From Trichuris trichiura (lineage: Eukaryota > Nematoda > Enoplea > Trichinellida > Trichuridae): a stretch of 64,000 nucleotides of DNA. Below, in pieces: positions 23,309-34,904 of this stretch. Each line of letters begins with the position of its first letter. Position 1 is the stretch's first letter. The stretch is from positions 5,952,001-6,016,000 of the forward strand of contig JBAJFE010000014.1 in NCBI GenBank assembly GCA_037903355.1. The letters are read 5' to 3'. The position numbers were made by a program, and so were the translations under genes. The notes under the pieces were generated by a model. That model had not been told where the DNA came from and did no database searches. It saw only the letters and a program-made list of their open reading frames with translations.

Positions 23309-24490
23309 GACGCGTATGGCTGTGAAAAAAACGTTTTTTTAAAAATTTCACATTTGGCGTGATTATTGTAGCTTGTCTTGTTTATTGGTGGTCCAATGTA
23401 CCTACTCCCGTTGCTTACTTCTGCAGATTACTGTATGTTTGGGGGGCTTTGAGAAGAAGGAGTCAAAGAATTAACCTTCGGCAGCGAGGAACAATGGCGA
23501 ATGAAAATCCTGGTAGAAACGAAGAGATCTTAAGCCTTCTTAAGCGTTGAAGTGAACCCAAGTTCGGTAAAGAGCAAGCATGTTCACTATCTAACGGACG
23601 CCGCAAAGCAAAGTGAACGCTCCGGTTACGGCAAGATGAAAACTACGACGGGATGATAGCCGGGAGAGTTTCGTAGTTTGTCCAGAAAATTTCGTAATTA
23701 TTTTTTGCTCATTAAAAATCACGTTTTCAAGATTATAATAAACGGTTCATCCAATACCAAAATAACATGAAATTTGAGGTAGCAGTTAAAAGGACATATT
23801 TTCAACGTTATTTGATTTATTGTACCATACAAGTTATGTTTACAAGGCATATCTCCAGTTTCAGATGAATAAACAGGAGCTCATTCGAATTACTTTACGA
23901 GAAACCTAGCAACATTTTACTACTAATGGAACTAGTATTTCGTATCTCCCGAACTTATTTTACGGACATTTTTTTTGAAATATGGTACGTAGCGTGCATG
24001 TTGCAATTAGCACTGATTTTTGTGAATATGTAGCCTTTTTTTACGTTAAATTTATCATGAATACTTTATGCAGTTAGTTTTTTTGCGAATTTTATACTTC
24101 AGCAGGATGTTTCGGAAGACGGGGTGTCTTTTAACCGGCTTTAGTTATTTCATAAATGTCTTCGGTTCGCGGTTTTCGCCAGTTTGGTTTGGGCTAACCA
24201 AATTTGCCAAAGCTATGAACCGATGATTAGCTACGAAACTTCAATAGGATCCAGAAACTGCCTGTAAGGTCATCCTTTTGATTGGTACATTAGTTATCAA
24301 GTGAATCTGTTTGCTTCATATTTACTATGAAGTCTAAACGAATGGTTTCTTTACATTTCCTGCATTATGCTTGAGAAATAAAGTTTTCGTTGAAAATCAC
24401 GTTGACTTCGAAAAATGTTTAATGCTGGCCTGATTTAAGTTTTCATTGAAAATCTTTGACGGTTCTTTTGATTTTTCTTGTTTGGTAGTG
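23309..24490. other. Intergenic DNA without recognised content
   Basis: Very AT-rich from about 23700 to 24450. No coding pattern or repeat match seen. Confidence 0.35.
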
Positions 24491-24499
24491 AGTATCTGT

Positions 24500-24640
24500 A
24501 ATTACACTAAGCAGCTGCTCTACCGACGGATGGCCCAACGATTTATTAGGCAAGGTACAGACAGTGCTCAAGTGAGTTTTGATCGGAACGTTCAGAATGG
24601 TCTAGCTCAGTCAACAATAGCGAAATGGGCAAAAGGAGCT
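24500..24640 (+). repeat. Inverted repeat arm, partner at 28960-29085
   Basis: The strings CAGCTGCTCTACC, AACGATTTATTAGGCAAG and AGCGAAATG-AAGGAG recur inverted at 28960-29085. The two arms flank the pogo element, which therefore seems to sit in the loop of an older foldback. Confidence 0.6.
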
Positions 24641-24870
24641 TCTGCAGCCTTCGAACATTCCTGTTGATGCTCACTCAACTAACAACCAGCGATTGTTTGC
24701 CGCGAGGTCCATTTACACCTACACCGCGTAAAGAAAAGCCTACTCATTCACCAAAAAATTTCACCATCAATCGTGATAAAGCCGTAGAAATTAGCGCGGC
24801 ATGGGACACTGCTCTCTGCCAAGCTGACCGCATCCTTTGTCCCATAAGCTTGTGTAATACCACGTTGGGA
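24590..24870 (+). pseudogene. Penelope-like element, 3' ORF fragment (decayed)
   Basis: Shifting plus-strand frames give AQSTIAKWAK, IVCREVHLHLHRVKKSLLIH and NFTINRDKAVEISAAWDT. These correspond to the C-terminal blocks of the PLE at 28241-28480 (AVAEHATEC, LRLRRIKEALYI, TYNRDQGADVSEIWT). The fragment carries frame shifts and no upstream RT. Confidence 0.6.
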
Positions 24871-25059
24871 TAAATACCGTGTTTCCCCTATTATAAGGCC
24901 AGGCTTTATATTTATTTTTCCCGGGAAAAAACATGGCAGGGCTTATTTTCCGGAGATGTCTTATGTTCTCAGGTACCACACTCTACGCTTGTTCATTTAT
25001 TTATGTGCAGAAGCCCATACGAAGCGTAAATATAAACGAAGAAAAATATCCAAACACCT

Positions 25060-26400
25060 AGAAAAAGAACCATACGTGTAAGGCAGGAAAACTGTACGAA
25101 TACCTGCGTTTATTCGAACACAGTCTCTTCATACATCTCGGAATTCTGAATTCAGGCCTAAATTTCTTGGGATTCCGTTTCTTGCAGGACAATTGAGCCC
25201 AGGCTGCCATGTCTTGCAATAGAGCTCTCCTTAAACGAACATTCCTTGTCCAAGTAGCTTGCTCGTAGAGCATCGGCAACACAACTGTCAGTGATTTTGT
25301 ACCATGAGTTTTTCACTCAAGTCACAACGCCTTGCAACCTGTGCCTCATTAAGTTTCCTTGCTGATTTCTCTCCATTTTATCTTCAATGTAGTAATTGAT
25401 TTCACTGCGCCAATTGTCTTTGAATGGCTTGTTTATTCGAATATCAAGAGTCTGGAGGTAGGCAGTCATTCCTGCAGGAATCATTACCTGATCTATTCTT
25501 CTCTCTGAAAGAAACTGTTCTTCATCTCTTTAGAGCAGTGAATGCTGGTTGAATCCCAGACTTTCATTCATTTTTGGCCGCCTCACAAAATAAGACCCAC
25601 TTCTTCATCGACCCTCGACTGGCACCAGGCTTTTTCGATTTGAAGAACATAAATACCTGAAGCTCGGCCAATTTCATTTTTCTTTTCTTTTGTAATGATT
25701 AAAGGAAGGATTTTCTTTCCGTCCAAACGAATTGCCAGAATGCAGGTGACACAAGCACTTTCATAACCAGTGGAAGGAATGTAGATTAGCTTGGCTCCCC
25801 CATGGTCAATTGTTTGAAAGCTTTGTCCCATAAACATTGCAGTTTCATCCACAGCAATCGTGTGGGACATTTGGTATTTAGAAAAATGGATTCTGTCAAC
25901 GAAGGGCTTGAATGCAAATGAACGTTTAATAACTTCAGTATCTTCAAGCTTGAATAATGTTGTCGATTTTCTTAGTGACAGTTGATGTCTCTGAAGGAAG
26001 CTACACAGCCAGTGCTGTGATGGTTTAAATTTTTCTATGGATATCTCCTAGTGTGATGCCATTGCAAGGACAAATGCCTGAACATCAGACCTGCGCACAA
26101 TGAAAGCCTGTGCTCTCCTGTCAGCAATCCATTCACAAATAATGTCCACAAGCTCAGGAAATAATGGTTGCCGACCTGATCCACACTTAACCTTTATTAT
26201 TTTGCTTCTTTGCATTATCCTCGCCCATCTTTTCCAGTTTATCGTACTATGCTCGCCATTTTTGAACCATTCGGAGATCGAGCTTTTTCTCTTTGTACGA
26301 AGCCTTCAAATTCTTTCCCTGGGAGTCCAGCACGATTGCTTTCTTGTACTCGACACTATAACTCTTTCCTTTTGCAGGCATTTTGCCTGAGAGTGAAGAT
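25060..26400 (-). pseudogene. pogo-family DDE transposase relic
   Basis: Minus-strand order: N-terminal helix-turn-helix (YSVEYKKAIVLDSQGKNLKA, LDLRMVQKWRA), CENP-B-like domain (ELVDIICEWIADRRAQ-type, WLCSFLQRHQLSLRKST), first catalytic block VDETAMFMGQ then IPSTGYESACVTCILAIRLD, and a C-terminal block VMIPAGMTAYLQTLDIRINKPFKD. An open piece of 95 residues survives at 25583-25870. Multiple stops elsewhere, so inactive. Confidence 0.8.
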
Positions 26401-26561
26401 ATTCATTTTTGCAAACAAAATTGCACTTTTGAACCAACCTGTTAAACACAAAGTTGCAAAAATCACTAGAATTCGTTCGAATGGACTGCGTGAAAGATCA
26501 CTACAAATGCACATGTACTGAAGCACTTTACTCGTAAACTCTACAGTACAGTAATTTGACC

Positions 26562-26574
26562 ATACACAACCTTT
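26562..26574 (+). repeat. Target-site duplication of the Penelope element (left)
   Basis: ATACACAACCTTT, repeated exactly at 28751-28763. Confidence 0.8.
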
Positions 26575-26668
26575 GAAAATGTGGTTTCTTGGTACGGGAG
26601 CGTATGTTTTCATAATGTAAAAGTTTTATTACGAAAGTATTCCCGTTTAATGTGCTAAATAACATGAG

Positions 26669-28519
26669 ATGAACTGCCTACATCAGCTTCGAAATCAACC
26701 GAACGGAATTATCACTAAAGCCGATAAAGGGAATAAAATAGTTCTACTAGACAGAAACACCTACATGGAAAAAATGACAGCTATCTTAAGCACCAACAAT
26801 TATGCCCCTTTACCCACTGACCCTACAGAGGCTTCTCGGAAAAATCTTCGATCTCTCCTCATCACATATGCCACAGAGACCAAAGAACCTGAAATCAGTA
26901 AAATGATAACACATCTTAAGTTTGCATCGAACTTTAGACCCCCTGAGCTCTATGGTCTCCCAAAAGTACACAAACCAGGGATTCCAATGAGACCAATAGT
27001 CTCCACCATTAATAGTATCACAAGTGAACTCAGTCGATACTTAGGAACGATCATCAAACCGCTTACTGGCAAAGAGCCGTCGTTTATCAAAAATAGCAAA
27101 ACTTTTGTCAACGAAATCCGGAGTCACTACCTAGAACCAGATGAGATTCTGGTTAGTTATGACGTAAAAGAACTATTCCCGAGCATCCCCATATCAGATA
27201 CACTTGAGATCCTACACAATCTCCTCAATGCTGACACAAGTTTACCCACCAGAACTAAACTAAATCCCTTTCACATTGTCAAATTGGTTTCCTTTTGCAT
27301 GGAAGAAAGCAATCATTTCACTTTTGATAACAAGTACTACAAACAATCTAGCGGAGTACCTATGGGCAGCCCCTTATCTCCAGTATTAGCAGAAATATTT
27401 ATGGAAAGCTTTGAAAGACAGATGTTCGCAACGGTAGACAGACACATAGCTCCACGCCTTTTCAAAAGGTACGTAGACGACATATTCGTAATTATTAAAG
27501 CTGGAATGGAAGAGCAATTTTTACAATTCCTCAACAACATCCGCCCGAACCAAATTGTTTTCACAATGGAAAAAGAAGACAACAACACCCTACCCTTTCT
27601 AGACGCTTTAATTATCCGCACAAACGATGGGCTAAAAACCAGAGTATATAGAAAACCCACGCACACGGATCAGTACCTCAACTTTTCATCACATCACCCC
27701 AGATCAGTAATGCGAGGTATCCTCTCCGGAATGATTGACCGAGCAATCAAATTATGCAGTCCTGAATATCTTCAACCAGAGTTCAACCACATTCGAAACA
27801 TTTTCTACAAGAACGGATATCCCAGGTCCTTTATTAGCCAAGTATTCAACTACAAGCTTCGCAAAACGTGAACCTAGTGCAGAAAACGCTTCGCACCAGC
27901 CTTGCTTAGTTATTCCCTATGTGGCTAGCTTAGGAGAAAAAATTACCCGGCTAGGAAGAACGTTAGGTTTCAGAGTCTTCTTCAAGAGCTCCCCTAACCT
28001 CAGATCAATTCTTCGCTCGGACAAAACAAAAATCCCAACAAACAAGAAGACAGGATTAGTATACGCAGTGAATGCTCTTGCTCAGGAATTTATATTGGCG
28101 AAACGGGGAACACTTTAGAACATAGATTTAATGAACATTTAAAAAAGCTTGCAAGTTACAACAATGCGAAGGCCCTGCTCAATAGCAGTGGCTATGGAAC
28201 TACACAAAGAGGAAGACCAATTTTAAACCCGATAATCACCATGGAAAAAGCCAAACAAGCCTCTGCTGTGGCAGAACATGCCACAGAATGTAACCAGACG
28301 CTCAACCCAAAAGTCTTATGTTATGAAAAGAACCTACGATTAAGAAGAATCAAAGAAGCCCTTTACATAAGACACAACCTCACATACAACCGCGACCAAG
28401 GAGCAGATGTAAGTGAAATTTGGACAAATATAGTGACGCGTTACGACTGCTGCTCCATAATTGGACATGATACAAGAACACATGGAGCAAGAGAAAGAAG
28501 AAATAATCACCGCACATGA
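26669..28519 (+). pseudogene. PLE protein: reverse transcriptase plus GIY-YIG endonuclease
   Basis: RT blocks in order: GIITKADKGNKIVLLDR, PELYGLPKVHKPGIPMRPIV, motif A LVSYDVKELFPSIPI, motif B SGVPMGSPLSPVLAEIFM, catalytic YVDD (FKRYVDDIFVI), thumb LPFLDALIIR and YRKPTHTDQYLNFSSHHP. The first frame is open from 26669 to 27871. The next about 190 bp read in another frame (CLVIPYVASLGEKI...), then the original frame returns with the endonuclease SGIYIGETGNTLEHRFNEHL and a tail to 28519. Two compensating frame shifts, near 27860 and 28065, are therefore the only breaks. The N-terminal part of a full PLE protein is missing. The enzyme normally nicks target DNA and primes reverse transcription. 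Confidence 0.9.
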
Positions 28520-28658
28520 AAAAATGCGAAAAAACGGACAAATTACATATCATACAAACAGAAGACCACCAACAAAGAGCTTTAAAACACCCGCTTTAAA
28601 CCATGAAAACGACAGAAGACTCAAGTCACGCGCACAAGTTACATCCGTAATTCACAAC

Positions 28659-28694
28659 CGCTGAAGACGGGTCTCGGTCGACCCGAAAGCTCCG
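28659..28694 (+). ncRNA. Hammerhead-ribozyme-like motif at the PLE 3' end
   Basis: CTGAAGA core at 28661-28667, then a stem GGGTC...GACCC with loop TCGGTC-like, then GAAAGCTCC. Sequence and position match the compact hammerheads known in PLE terminal repeats. The core has A where the best copies have T (CTGATGA), and position 7 is known to vary. The stem III/I partners are short, so a dimeric form may be needed. Confidence 0.7.
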
Positions 28695-28959
28695 GAGTTA
28701 TTTAGCACATTAAACGGGAATACTTCCGTAATAAAACTTTTACATTATGAATACACAACCTTTATATTTTAAGATACGATTCGCCCTTCACATTTTTCAG
28801 CAGGCTTGGTAAATATGCCTCTGTGGCGGACGATTGCAACTGGGGATTATTTTCACGGCAGGGCTTAAATTAACTGCCATCCTAAAAAGTCTTACCAGGG
28901 CATATTCTCAGGGGAGGTCTTATCATAGGGCGAACACGGCACCTCCCTCCTTCATTTCG

Positions 28960-29085
28960 CTGATTAAGGAACCAAAGCGTTCTGAAAGCTTCCATTGAAA
29001 ATTGCGCGTCATGACTTGCCTAATAAATCGTTCTTCTATCCGCTAGTAGAGCAGTTGTTTAGTGCAAGTACGTTTGCTCACTACT
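28960..29085 (-). repeat. Inverted repeat arm, partner at 24500-24640
   Basis: See the arm at 24500-24640. It ends next to the right terminus of the pogo element. Confidence 0.6.
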
Positions 29086-29089
29086 TAAC

Positions 29090-29496
29090 AATGGAAGGGA
29101 AAAATCTGCCAAAGATCCTCAATGAAAAATTTGCTTTTTTTGCAGATTAGGTTTTCCTACAGGCACGCAAGAACGCTTCGTATCTATTGGCTTTGTTACT
29201 ATCTGCGCAACCTTCGGAACGAAAAACTGTGGATTCGAGGGACATGCATCACGATTTAACCAATCTTAGCACGTATTTCTATCGTACAAGGCCTTTCTAG
29301 TCTTTTCAAATGGAATAGTTTAGCGCGCTTTCGCTAGAATGATCACTTTACTGAAGCTTTGTTTTTACGCACTCTTGTGAAAGCAGTGACTCATCATTTC
29401 CGCGTCTGTAAAGGCTTTATCTCTTTTTAAGTTTGCAGAAGGCCAACGTAGTTTCCTTACTTATTCGGTACATCTGTTGCACACGCTTATTTTAAG
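29090..29496. other. Region upstream of the first recognised VPS29 exon
   Basis: Should contain the promoter and the start codon of VPS29, probably as a very short exon, but I could not identify it. The last bases TTTTAAG serve as the acceptor of the 29497 exon. Confidence 0.35.
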
Positions 29497-30132
29497 TTAG
29501 TTCTGGTTCTTGGAGACCTACACATCCCCAATCGATGCCACAGTATTCCAAAGGAGTTTAAGAAAATGCTGTTACCAAACAAAATACATCACATCTTGTG
29601 TACCGGGAATTTATGTACGAAGGAGCAGTACGACTACTTAAAAAGTCTGGCAAGCGACGTCCACGTTGTTAGGGGAGACTTTGACGAGGTAGGAGACTGC
29701 ATCTATTTCGCAATACGACTAATTTTCCAATAGGAATTGGAGTATCAAGAAACTAAAGTTATCACTGTTGGTCACTTTCGCATCGGCTTGTGCCATGGTC
29801 ACCAGCTGATTCCCTGGAACAGCCTAGAAATTGTTTCCTTAATGAGGCGCAAACTGGACGTAGACATAATGATTACTGGCCACACACACAAGTTAGAAAC
29901 CAGCAAGCACGAAGGCAAGTTCTACATTAATCCAGGATCGATTACAGGAGCATTTTCGCCGGTCACTGAGTAAGTTGCCGTTACTTTATTTCTGATATAC
30001 GAGATGCTTTCTAGGAACGTGATTCCTTCGTTTGTCCTTCTTGATTTCCAGCAGTCAGTGGTTTTCATTTACGACTATCAGTTAGTCAATAATGAAGTCA
30101 AAGTTGAGAAAGCACAGTATAAAAAAGTATGA
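29497..30132 (+). CDS. vps-29: VPS29, retromer subunit
   Basis: Component of the retromer core that recycles cargo from endosomes to the Golgi or plasma membrane; it has a phosphoesterase-like fold without enzyme activity. Three exons, 29497-29688, 29734-29969 and 30015-30132, join in frame to 181 residues, against 182 in the human protein. Visible marks: [14 protein letters not shown] at the start, [55 protein letters not shown] and [10 protein letters not shown], then a C-terminal [10 protein letters not shown]. Introns are 45 bp each. The initiator Met must lie in an upstream exon that I could not place. High sequence conservation indicates a functional gene. Confidence 0.93.
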
Positions 30133-30232
30133 AGCTCTTTTAAAATCATTGACTGTTTTCGATAACAAAAGCTGACTGTAACGTACCAGGTAAAATCGCT
30201 TGTTTTTGTTGGCTCTTACAAAAATTGTCCAG

Positions 30233-30803
30233 ACTATCTGAAGCTGCACTTCGTCTCTTTTTCAAACGGCTCGATCCATATCGTAGACTGGCCAACGTGG
30301 GAAAGCAAACATCTCTTATGTTTTTAAATGTTGGAAGCTCACATTGAAATAGGTCATTAGATCAAGAAATAGTAATTTAAAAAGCGCTAGGTAAATAACG
30401 CGGGCTGAGCTGTTTGTTAAAACTCCGCAGATATGGCTGCTGAGAGTAAGCTATGATGAAAGTGCACAGAGAAGGTACATTCCACTAACATCGAGTGGTC
30501 ATTACCGAGGAAGTATCTAATCAGTGAACAATGAAAGTTCGTCATTTTTTGGTAGCCTTACAGGGAAGTTGTGGCAGACATGGTGCGTCGGAAGCGCTCA
30601 GTTTACGTGCATCATACTGGAGCGCAAAGTAAGGCAGCAAGACCAGCTTTACATGAAACAATACCTGTAAACGGTCGACCTACGGCATTGGTCATCGCTG
30701 CTATCACGTCCCCTAGGGCAAGAATGGTAAGCCTCCCAACATCTGGCAAACTAGGAAACGCCTATTTTGCCAGAAATGTGAGTGTGAGAGAATCATTTAT
30801 TAA
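30233..30803 (+). CDS. Unrecognised small spliced gene candidate downstream of VPS29
   Basis: Four putative exons (30233-30296, 30431-30474, 30564-30726, 30774-30803) join in one frame: LSEAALRLFFKRLDPYRRLA, then NIWLLRVSYDESAQRR, then EVVADMVRRKRSVYVHHTG, and a tail ending CECERIIY. The joints use good signals (TCCAG, CGCAG, ACAG, a strong ATG|GTAAGC donor and a 47-bp last intron ending TTTTGCCAG). The peptide is basic and Arg-rich and I do not recognise it. The start codon is missing: no open frame precedes 30233 that keeps phase. It lies on the same strand 100 bp after VPS29, so a shared transcript is possible. It may also be chance. Confidence 0.35.
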
Positions 30804-32365
30804 TTTTACCGAGTGAAACTTTCACGAGACTACTGCTGTCTTGTAAAAAAGGCTTTTAAGTTAAATAAGGAACCGAAGCTGGGCGTACAGGATTCTAAGC
30901 ACTTTTAGATGCTGCCTCAAGCATGAAATTGTCCTGGAAAAGATACGAAAAGAGGCCTAAATTCGCAGTTTTACGTTTTCAGCGGCTGCTACTTCTTTTT
31001 CACCCAACATGTGTCGTACAGCAGAAGACATAAAATCTTGGATGTTTTGAGACTTGGTAGTCGAGCAAGAGCGATAAACAAAACAGACAAACCAATTGCA
31101 AACGCATCCATCGCTAACCAATGACCTTTCATCAACCAGGCAAGCAGCAATGTAGAGAGGTAGAGAACGATGAAATTTTAGCAGATCCTGAACTTCTGAA
31201 CATCCTGAATAATATTCTAAACATGAAAATCGACTTAAAGCGCATGCAGAACAGGGATTTCTTATGGCCGTTGGAACAGGGCTATTGTAAATTCGCTAAA
31301 CAGAAGAAATAGAAAAGTATTTGCCATGGTTATCACAACTGAAACATAAAACACTGACGCGTGCACTACCAAGTAGAAAGCAGTTCCGCTAGCTGCACAG
31401 GTAAAAACTATGAATTGGAGTGATTCGAAACAATAGAAAAAGACCAACAGAAAAATGCTTTCAAAACTCGATACGGCTAGTGCGCAATGCTTACTGATAA
31501 CTTCTGCATGTGCGAGCGAACAGATTAATCTTGAAAATACCATTTCATAGATTAGCAAGTCTCTCTGGGTCCTTGTTTTCGTGACGAGAAAGCGACCTCG
31601 TGATTCTGTAAACAGTCAGTTAAAGTGAAAAACGAAAAGCAGAGATTCCAGAGAAGCCTAGAACACTTGGAGCACTAGAAAGGAGGAACAATCGAAACGT
31701 AATCGTACTGGGGCCACTAAACTTAGCGAAATGCTCTTTCCACTTTAGATGAAGCCATCGCACTCTGTGTTGAAATGATCTCGAAAGACAAAGAGTGCAA
31801 CAGCTAGAGGCGAGGACGTTACTTCAAATTGGTATGACTTAATCTGAGAAGCTGCACAAAGTAACTAACCTATCTCCGCTTCCATTATACGATTCAACTG
31901 CTTAACTTCTTGGTCATCATATCATTTTCAATTATTGTAAACCGAACAGCATACTGCGGTCGCAGTTTACCAGCAAAAGGTAAATAAGCAAGCTGATCAT
32001 ACTGAGAGATTATCACATGAAGTCGAACAGTAATGGTTTGCAACATTCGCATTAGAGAACGAAATGCTACAAACCTGAATTAGATTTAGATGATATATGA
32101 CAAACATGCCAGAAAGACTAAAATAGAGTGCACAATTCAGTACTTTGCAAGTAACTAAATGCAGTCAACAAAATATGCGATTAGCACCTTGATAAAATTC
32201 GTTATCTACGCAGTAAATGGACATTCTCGTACCTGGATATACTATTATGGTAGTGCGACCCGCGAAATATTATTTACATTTGCGAAGCTTTCAGGAAGCA
32301 CCTGTTTCTCCGGGAAGTGATTCTCTAGGGAATGTAGAAGCCTGAAGAGAGCGGTAGGAGATCAG
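30804..32365. other. Intergenic DNA, one open frame of unknown meaning
   Basis: A 63-residue frame at 31121-31312 ([20 protein letters not shown]...) begins just upstream of a possible acceptor CAACCAG and could be a stray exon. Nothing else is recognised. Confidence 0.25.
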
Positions 32366-32509
32366 TTGTTAAAGAAATTACAGAACAAATCGGATACCGT
32401 ACGTTTCGAAACTGCTCTTGCTCTGAACTCGGATACCGTTCAAGAGCAACGGAACTGCTCTTGTTCCGAAACGTACGGTATCCGATTTGTTCTGTAATTT
32501 CTCTAACAA
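32366..32509. repeat. Palindrome with 43-bp arms
   Basis: 32366-32408 and 32467-32509 are inverted copies with one mismatch (AAATCGGATACCGTACGTTT is in the stem). The 58-bp loop repeats short pieces of the arm (GGATACCGT, CTGCTCTTG). The right arm is the start of the dispersed repeat at 32459-32600. Confidence 0.8.
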
Positions 32510-32600
32510 TTTGCTCATCCATTCGTTGGTAGGGCACTTTGAAGTTTACTTACAGATACATCCAACAGGCCAAACCCGTGAACCAGAAGATCAACTATGA
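32459..32600 (+). repeat. Dispersed repeat shared with 13290-13425
   Basis: Same strings and order as at 13290-13425. It runs straight into the transposase-like fragment that follows. Confidence 0.7.
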
Positions 32601-32619
32601 AACAACCAAAGCCTGTTAA

Positions 32620-32830
32620 AAAACACCTAGTCTTTCGAGATGAATCATTCAGTCAATTTTGTACACCCACCCAGTTAGGGGAGCACACCAGACGGTGGAA
32701 TCTTTCTGGGCAGAATTGGAGCGTTCAAACGAGCTTCAACGAAGCACTCACAGGAGCGGACTGGTACTTGTGCGATTTCATGCGGCGCCGGAGGCTATGC
32801 AAATGCGGGGCTACCTTCCATGCTTAGTCA
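32620..32830 (+). pseudogene. IS1595/ISXO2-like (Merlin-type) transposase fragment
   Basis: Two plus-strand frames together give THPVRGAHQTVESFWAELER, SNELQRSTHRS and LCDFMRRRRL. The pattern GAHTQTVESFW...LxxFMWRRR is the C-terminal part of the DDE domain of ISXO2-like transposases, found in Merlin elements of animals. The frame shifts at least twice and only the C-terminal end remains. Confidence 0.55.
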
Positions 32831-32839
32831 GAAAAGAAT

Positions 32840-34900
32840 TTACTCGTTCTCCCGATCAATACACGACAAACAAACTTTGAAAGAGAGAGAGAAAAGCAGA
32901 ATCTTGATACGAGCGCAGTATTCTTGCCAACACCCAATCACAATCAACCAAACCTTTATATATCTTTTCTCTGAATACCTGCAGCGTTTGACATACTTCT
33001 GTTTATCATGGGCTGCCTTAATTCTTAAAGTGTGAAACAGTAAGACCATTGGTCAGCTTTGACTCGGCCAACTTATGTGACCTGCCTCGTGACTGCCGTG
33101 GTCATATGGAGCAACTGGATACGTCCTGATGAAAGCCTGATTTGACAAAGCTTTGGAAAGCATTTGCACTTACCAGGCACTACTGTGGTTTCTCTTGTAC
33201 AAACCGTCGCAAATAAATTTGTACATTGATGTTTGTTGCGAGGTTAAAATAAAATTGTGTTATTGTTGTTTTAGATAATGAATAGGATAGACAGATGATA
33301 ATGCTTACTGGCGGTGACATGTGCGGGCGTTACCTTCTCGTGCGTACCTGAACCGTAACCATAACCTTATTTATGCGAGTTTATGAAGTGAAAAATCAAA
33401 CTTGCGTCTTGCTTCCTGATAAAATGCGGACTCTTTTGTTCTGCCTTTATCGGCAAATAGAGGTCCTCCGGTTGTACGTTTACTTGAATTTAAGCTGAAT
33501 TATAAGCCCTATGTTTAGGCTTAGGTAATCATAGAACAGCATGACTGCAACCATACAAGAAGCTTGTTGGTCACGCCCGCGTTTTGGAGCATTACATAGG
33601 AAGCCAGCTGCCATAGGCGCCGCAGTTGGCAATTTTTAGTGCAAGCTTACAAAGTCAACGGTGAGCCCTAAGCAATAGAAACGTCGCCAACAGGGTTGCC
33701 TACGAATAGGGTGCTTTACGTGGTCAAAGGTCTTAAGACCGAAATAACAGGAGGTTGTTTGGCGGACTCATTCAAACCAGATTCCCGAATGGTAGTCATA
33801 TCCTTTCGTGGAATTTTCTACGCGATTTAAAGGTGAAGGCTTTAGTAAAGGGTATGAGAAGCAAACCTAGCTCGTTTAGGAAGAAATTGGTTCAAGTATT
33901 GGGGTGCGGACCTTACTTGAGACTAATTATGACGTGCAACTCTTTAAACGGTCATACTGACGTCTGTAACACAGGAACAGAAGCGCCAAAGTGGGGAAAA
34001 AGCTTTCAAAATTCCATTGTCGACGTTATCAGTCATTCAGTCGTCTTGTTTATTAACGTCACAATGAATCTGCTTTTACTTGTTTACTTGCTTGGATTAC
34101 TGCATGTTTGCAGGGTTGTAGGAAAAAAGATTTGCCGTTGACTTTATTTCAGTTGAACGCAGCCGAAAACCGCACTTAAAAGACAGTGCGCGAATTGCTG
34201 GAAATGACGGTTGCCAAAGCAGCAGCATGCAGCTATTGAATATTCAATGAGGAGTTGCATGGAACGCGCAGAGTAATTGCCCTGCGGTTAGTTAGATCGA
34301 CAAGCTTTATATTCGCTGTCGCCCACGACCTACTCAAAAATTTGCCGAATTAGCGGCAATCTACTTTACGGTGGGGGGATGTTGCTTTCCCAAGTCTCAC
34401 AAACGCACAGCAATCCACCGAAGTAAATTGAAAAATACAGACATATCATCACATTTGCAAACAAGACCCTGAAGCATGCATGGCTGTGACGACAGCAAGG
34501 GAAACAAAATGAAGTAGAAATGACGTGTATTTTGCGCTCCATTGTCACTTCTTTGTTGTGAACAATGCTGGCAGGCAGAGTTTAAAGGGCTTGTAAGCCC
34601 TAATCACTCATACGTAAGATCAGCATCCCGCTACTCGAACCGATCTTTCTCTCAGGTGCAGACCATTCGCCACCAGTCGCACCCTTCAGTTAAATAACAG
34701 CAACCAATTATCTTTGCATTCCAAGAGGCTGTCAGCGTTTTGGCACCGCTTATGTATTCTTTGATTAAAGCATGAAAGGCGTTTTGCCCATGACTGATTC
34801 TCTGCCAGCCGGCGACTATTTTTTATTCAGTAATCTGAAGCAGCACTTTCGAAGAATGATATTCAGAAACGAGGAGCTGCAGTTGGTAGCTGAAGAATAC
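32840..34900. other. Intergenic DNA; one 128-residue ORF of doubtful meaning
   Basis: The frame at 33755-34141 has a hydrophobic stretch near its C-terminus (LFINVTMNLLLLVYLLGLL) but no family resemblance and no neighbouring exon. At about 33505-33535 there is a copy of the AAGCCTAAACATAGGG-type motif in reverse orientation. Confidence 0.25.
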
Positions 34901-34904
34901 TTTA

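Larger units (their letters stand above)
26575..28750 (+). mobile_element. Penelope-like element (PLE) with inverted ends and ribozyme motif
   Basis: 5'-truncated PLE: RT and GIY-YIG endonuclease, then a hammerhead-like motif at 28659-28694. About 50 bp at the left (26611-26663) are an inverted copy of the right end (28697-28749). A 13-bp duplication ATACACAACCTTT brackets the insertion. The left terminus TTGGTACGGGA...TTTTCATAATG is shared with the palindromes at 42.6 and 52.1 kb, tying those ORF-less elements to PLEs. Confidence 0.9.
24877..28939 (-). mobile_element. pogo-like DNA transposon interrupted by a Penelope element
   Basis: The ends are inverted: CCGTGTTTCCCCTATTATAA on the left and the complement of CCGTGTTCGCCCTATGATAA on the right, continuing with GGCAGGGCTTA and CTCAGG blocks. 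A decayed pogo-type transposase lies between 26400 and 25060 on the minus strand. The Penelope element at 26575-28750 was inserted just upstream of the transposase and is bounded by a 13-bp duplication. Flanking TA is present on the left only. Confidence 0.75.

Noticed and set aside
33755..34141. 128-codon ORF with a hydrophobic end as a membrane protein gene
   Set aside because: No splice partners, no recognised domain; kept only as a remark.
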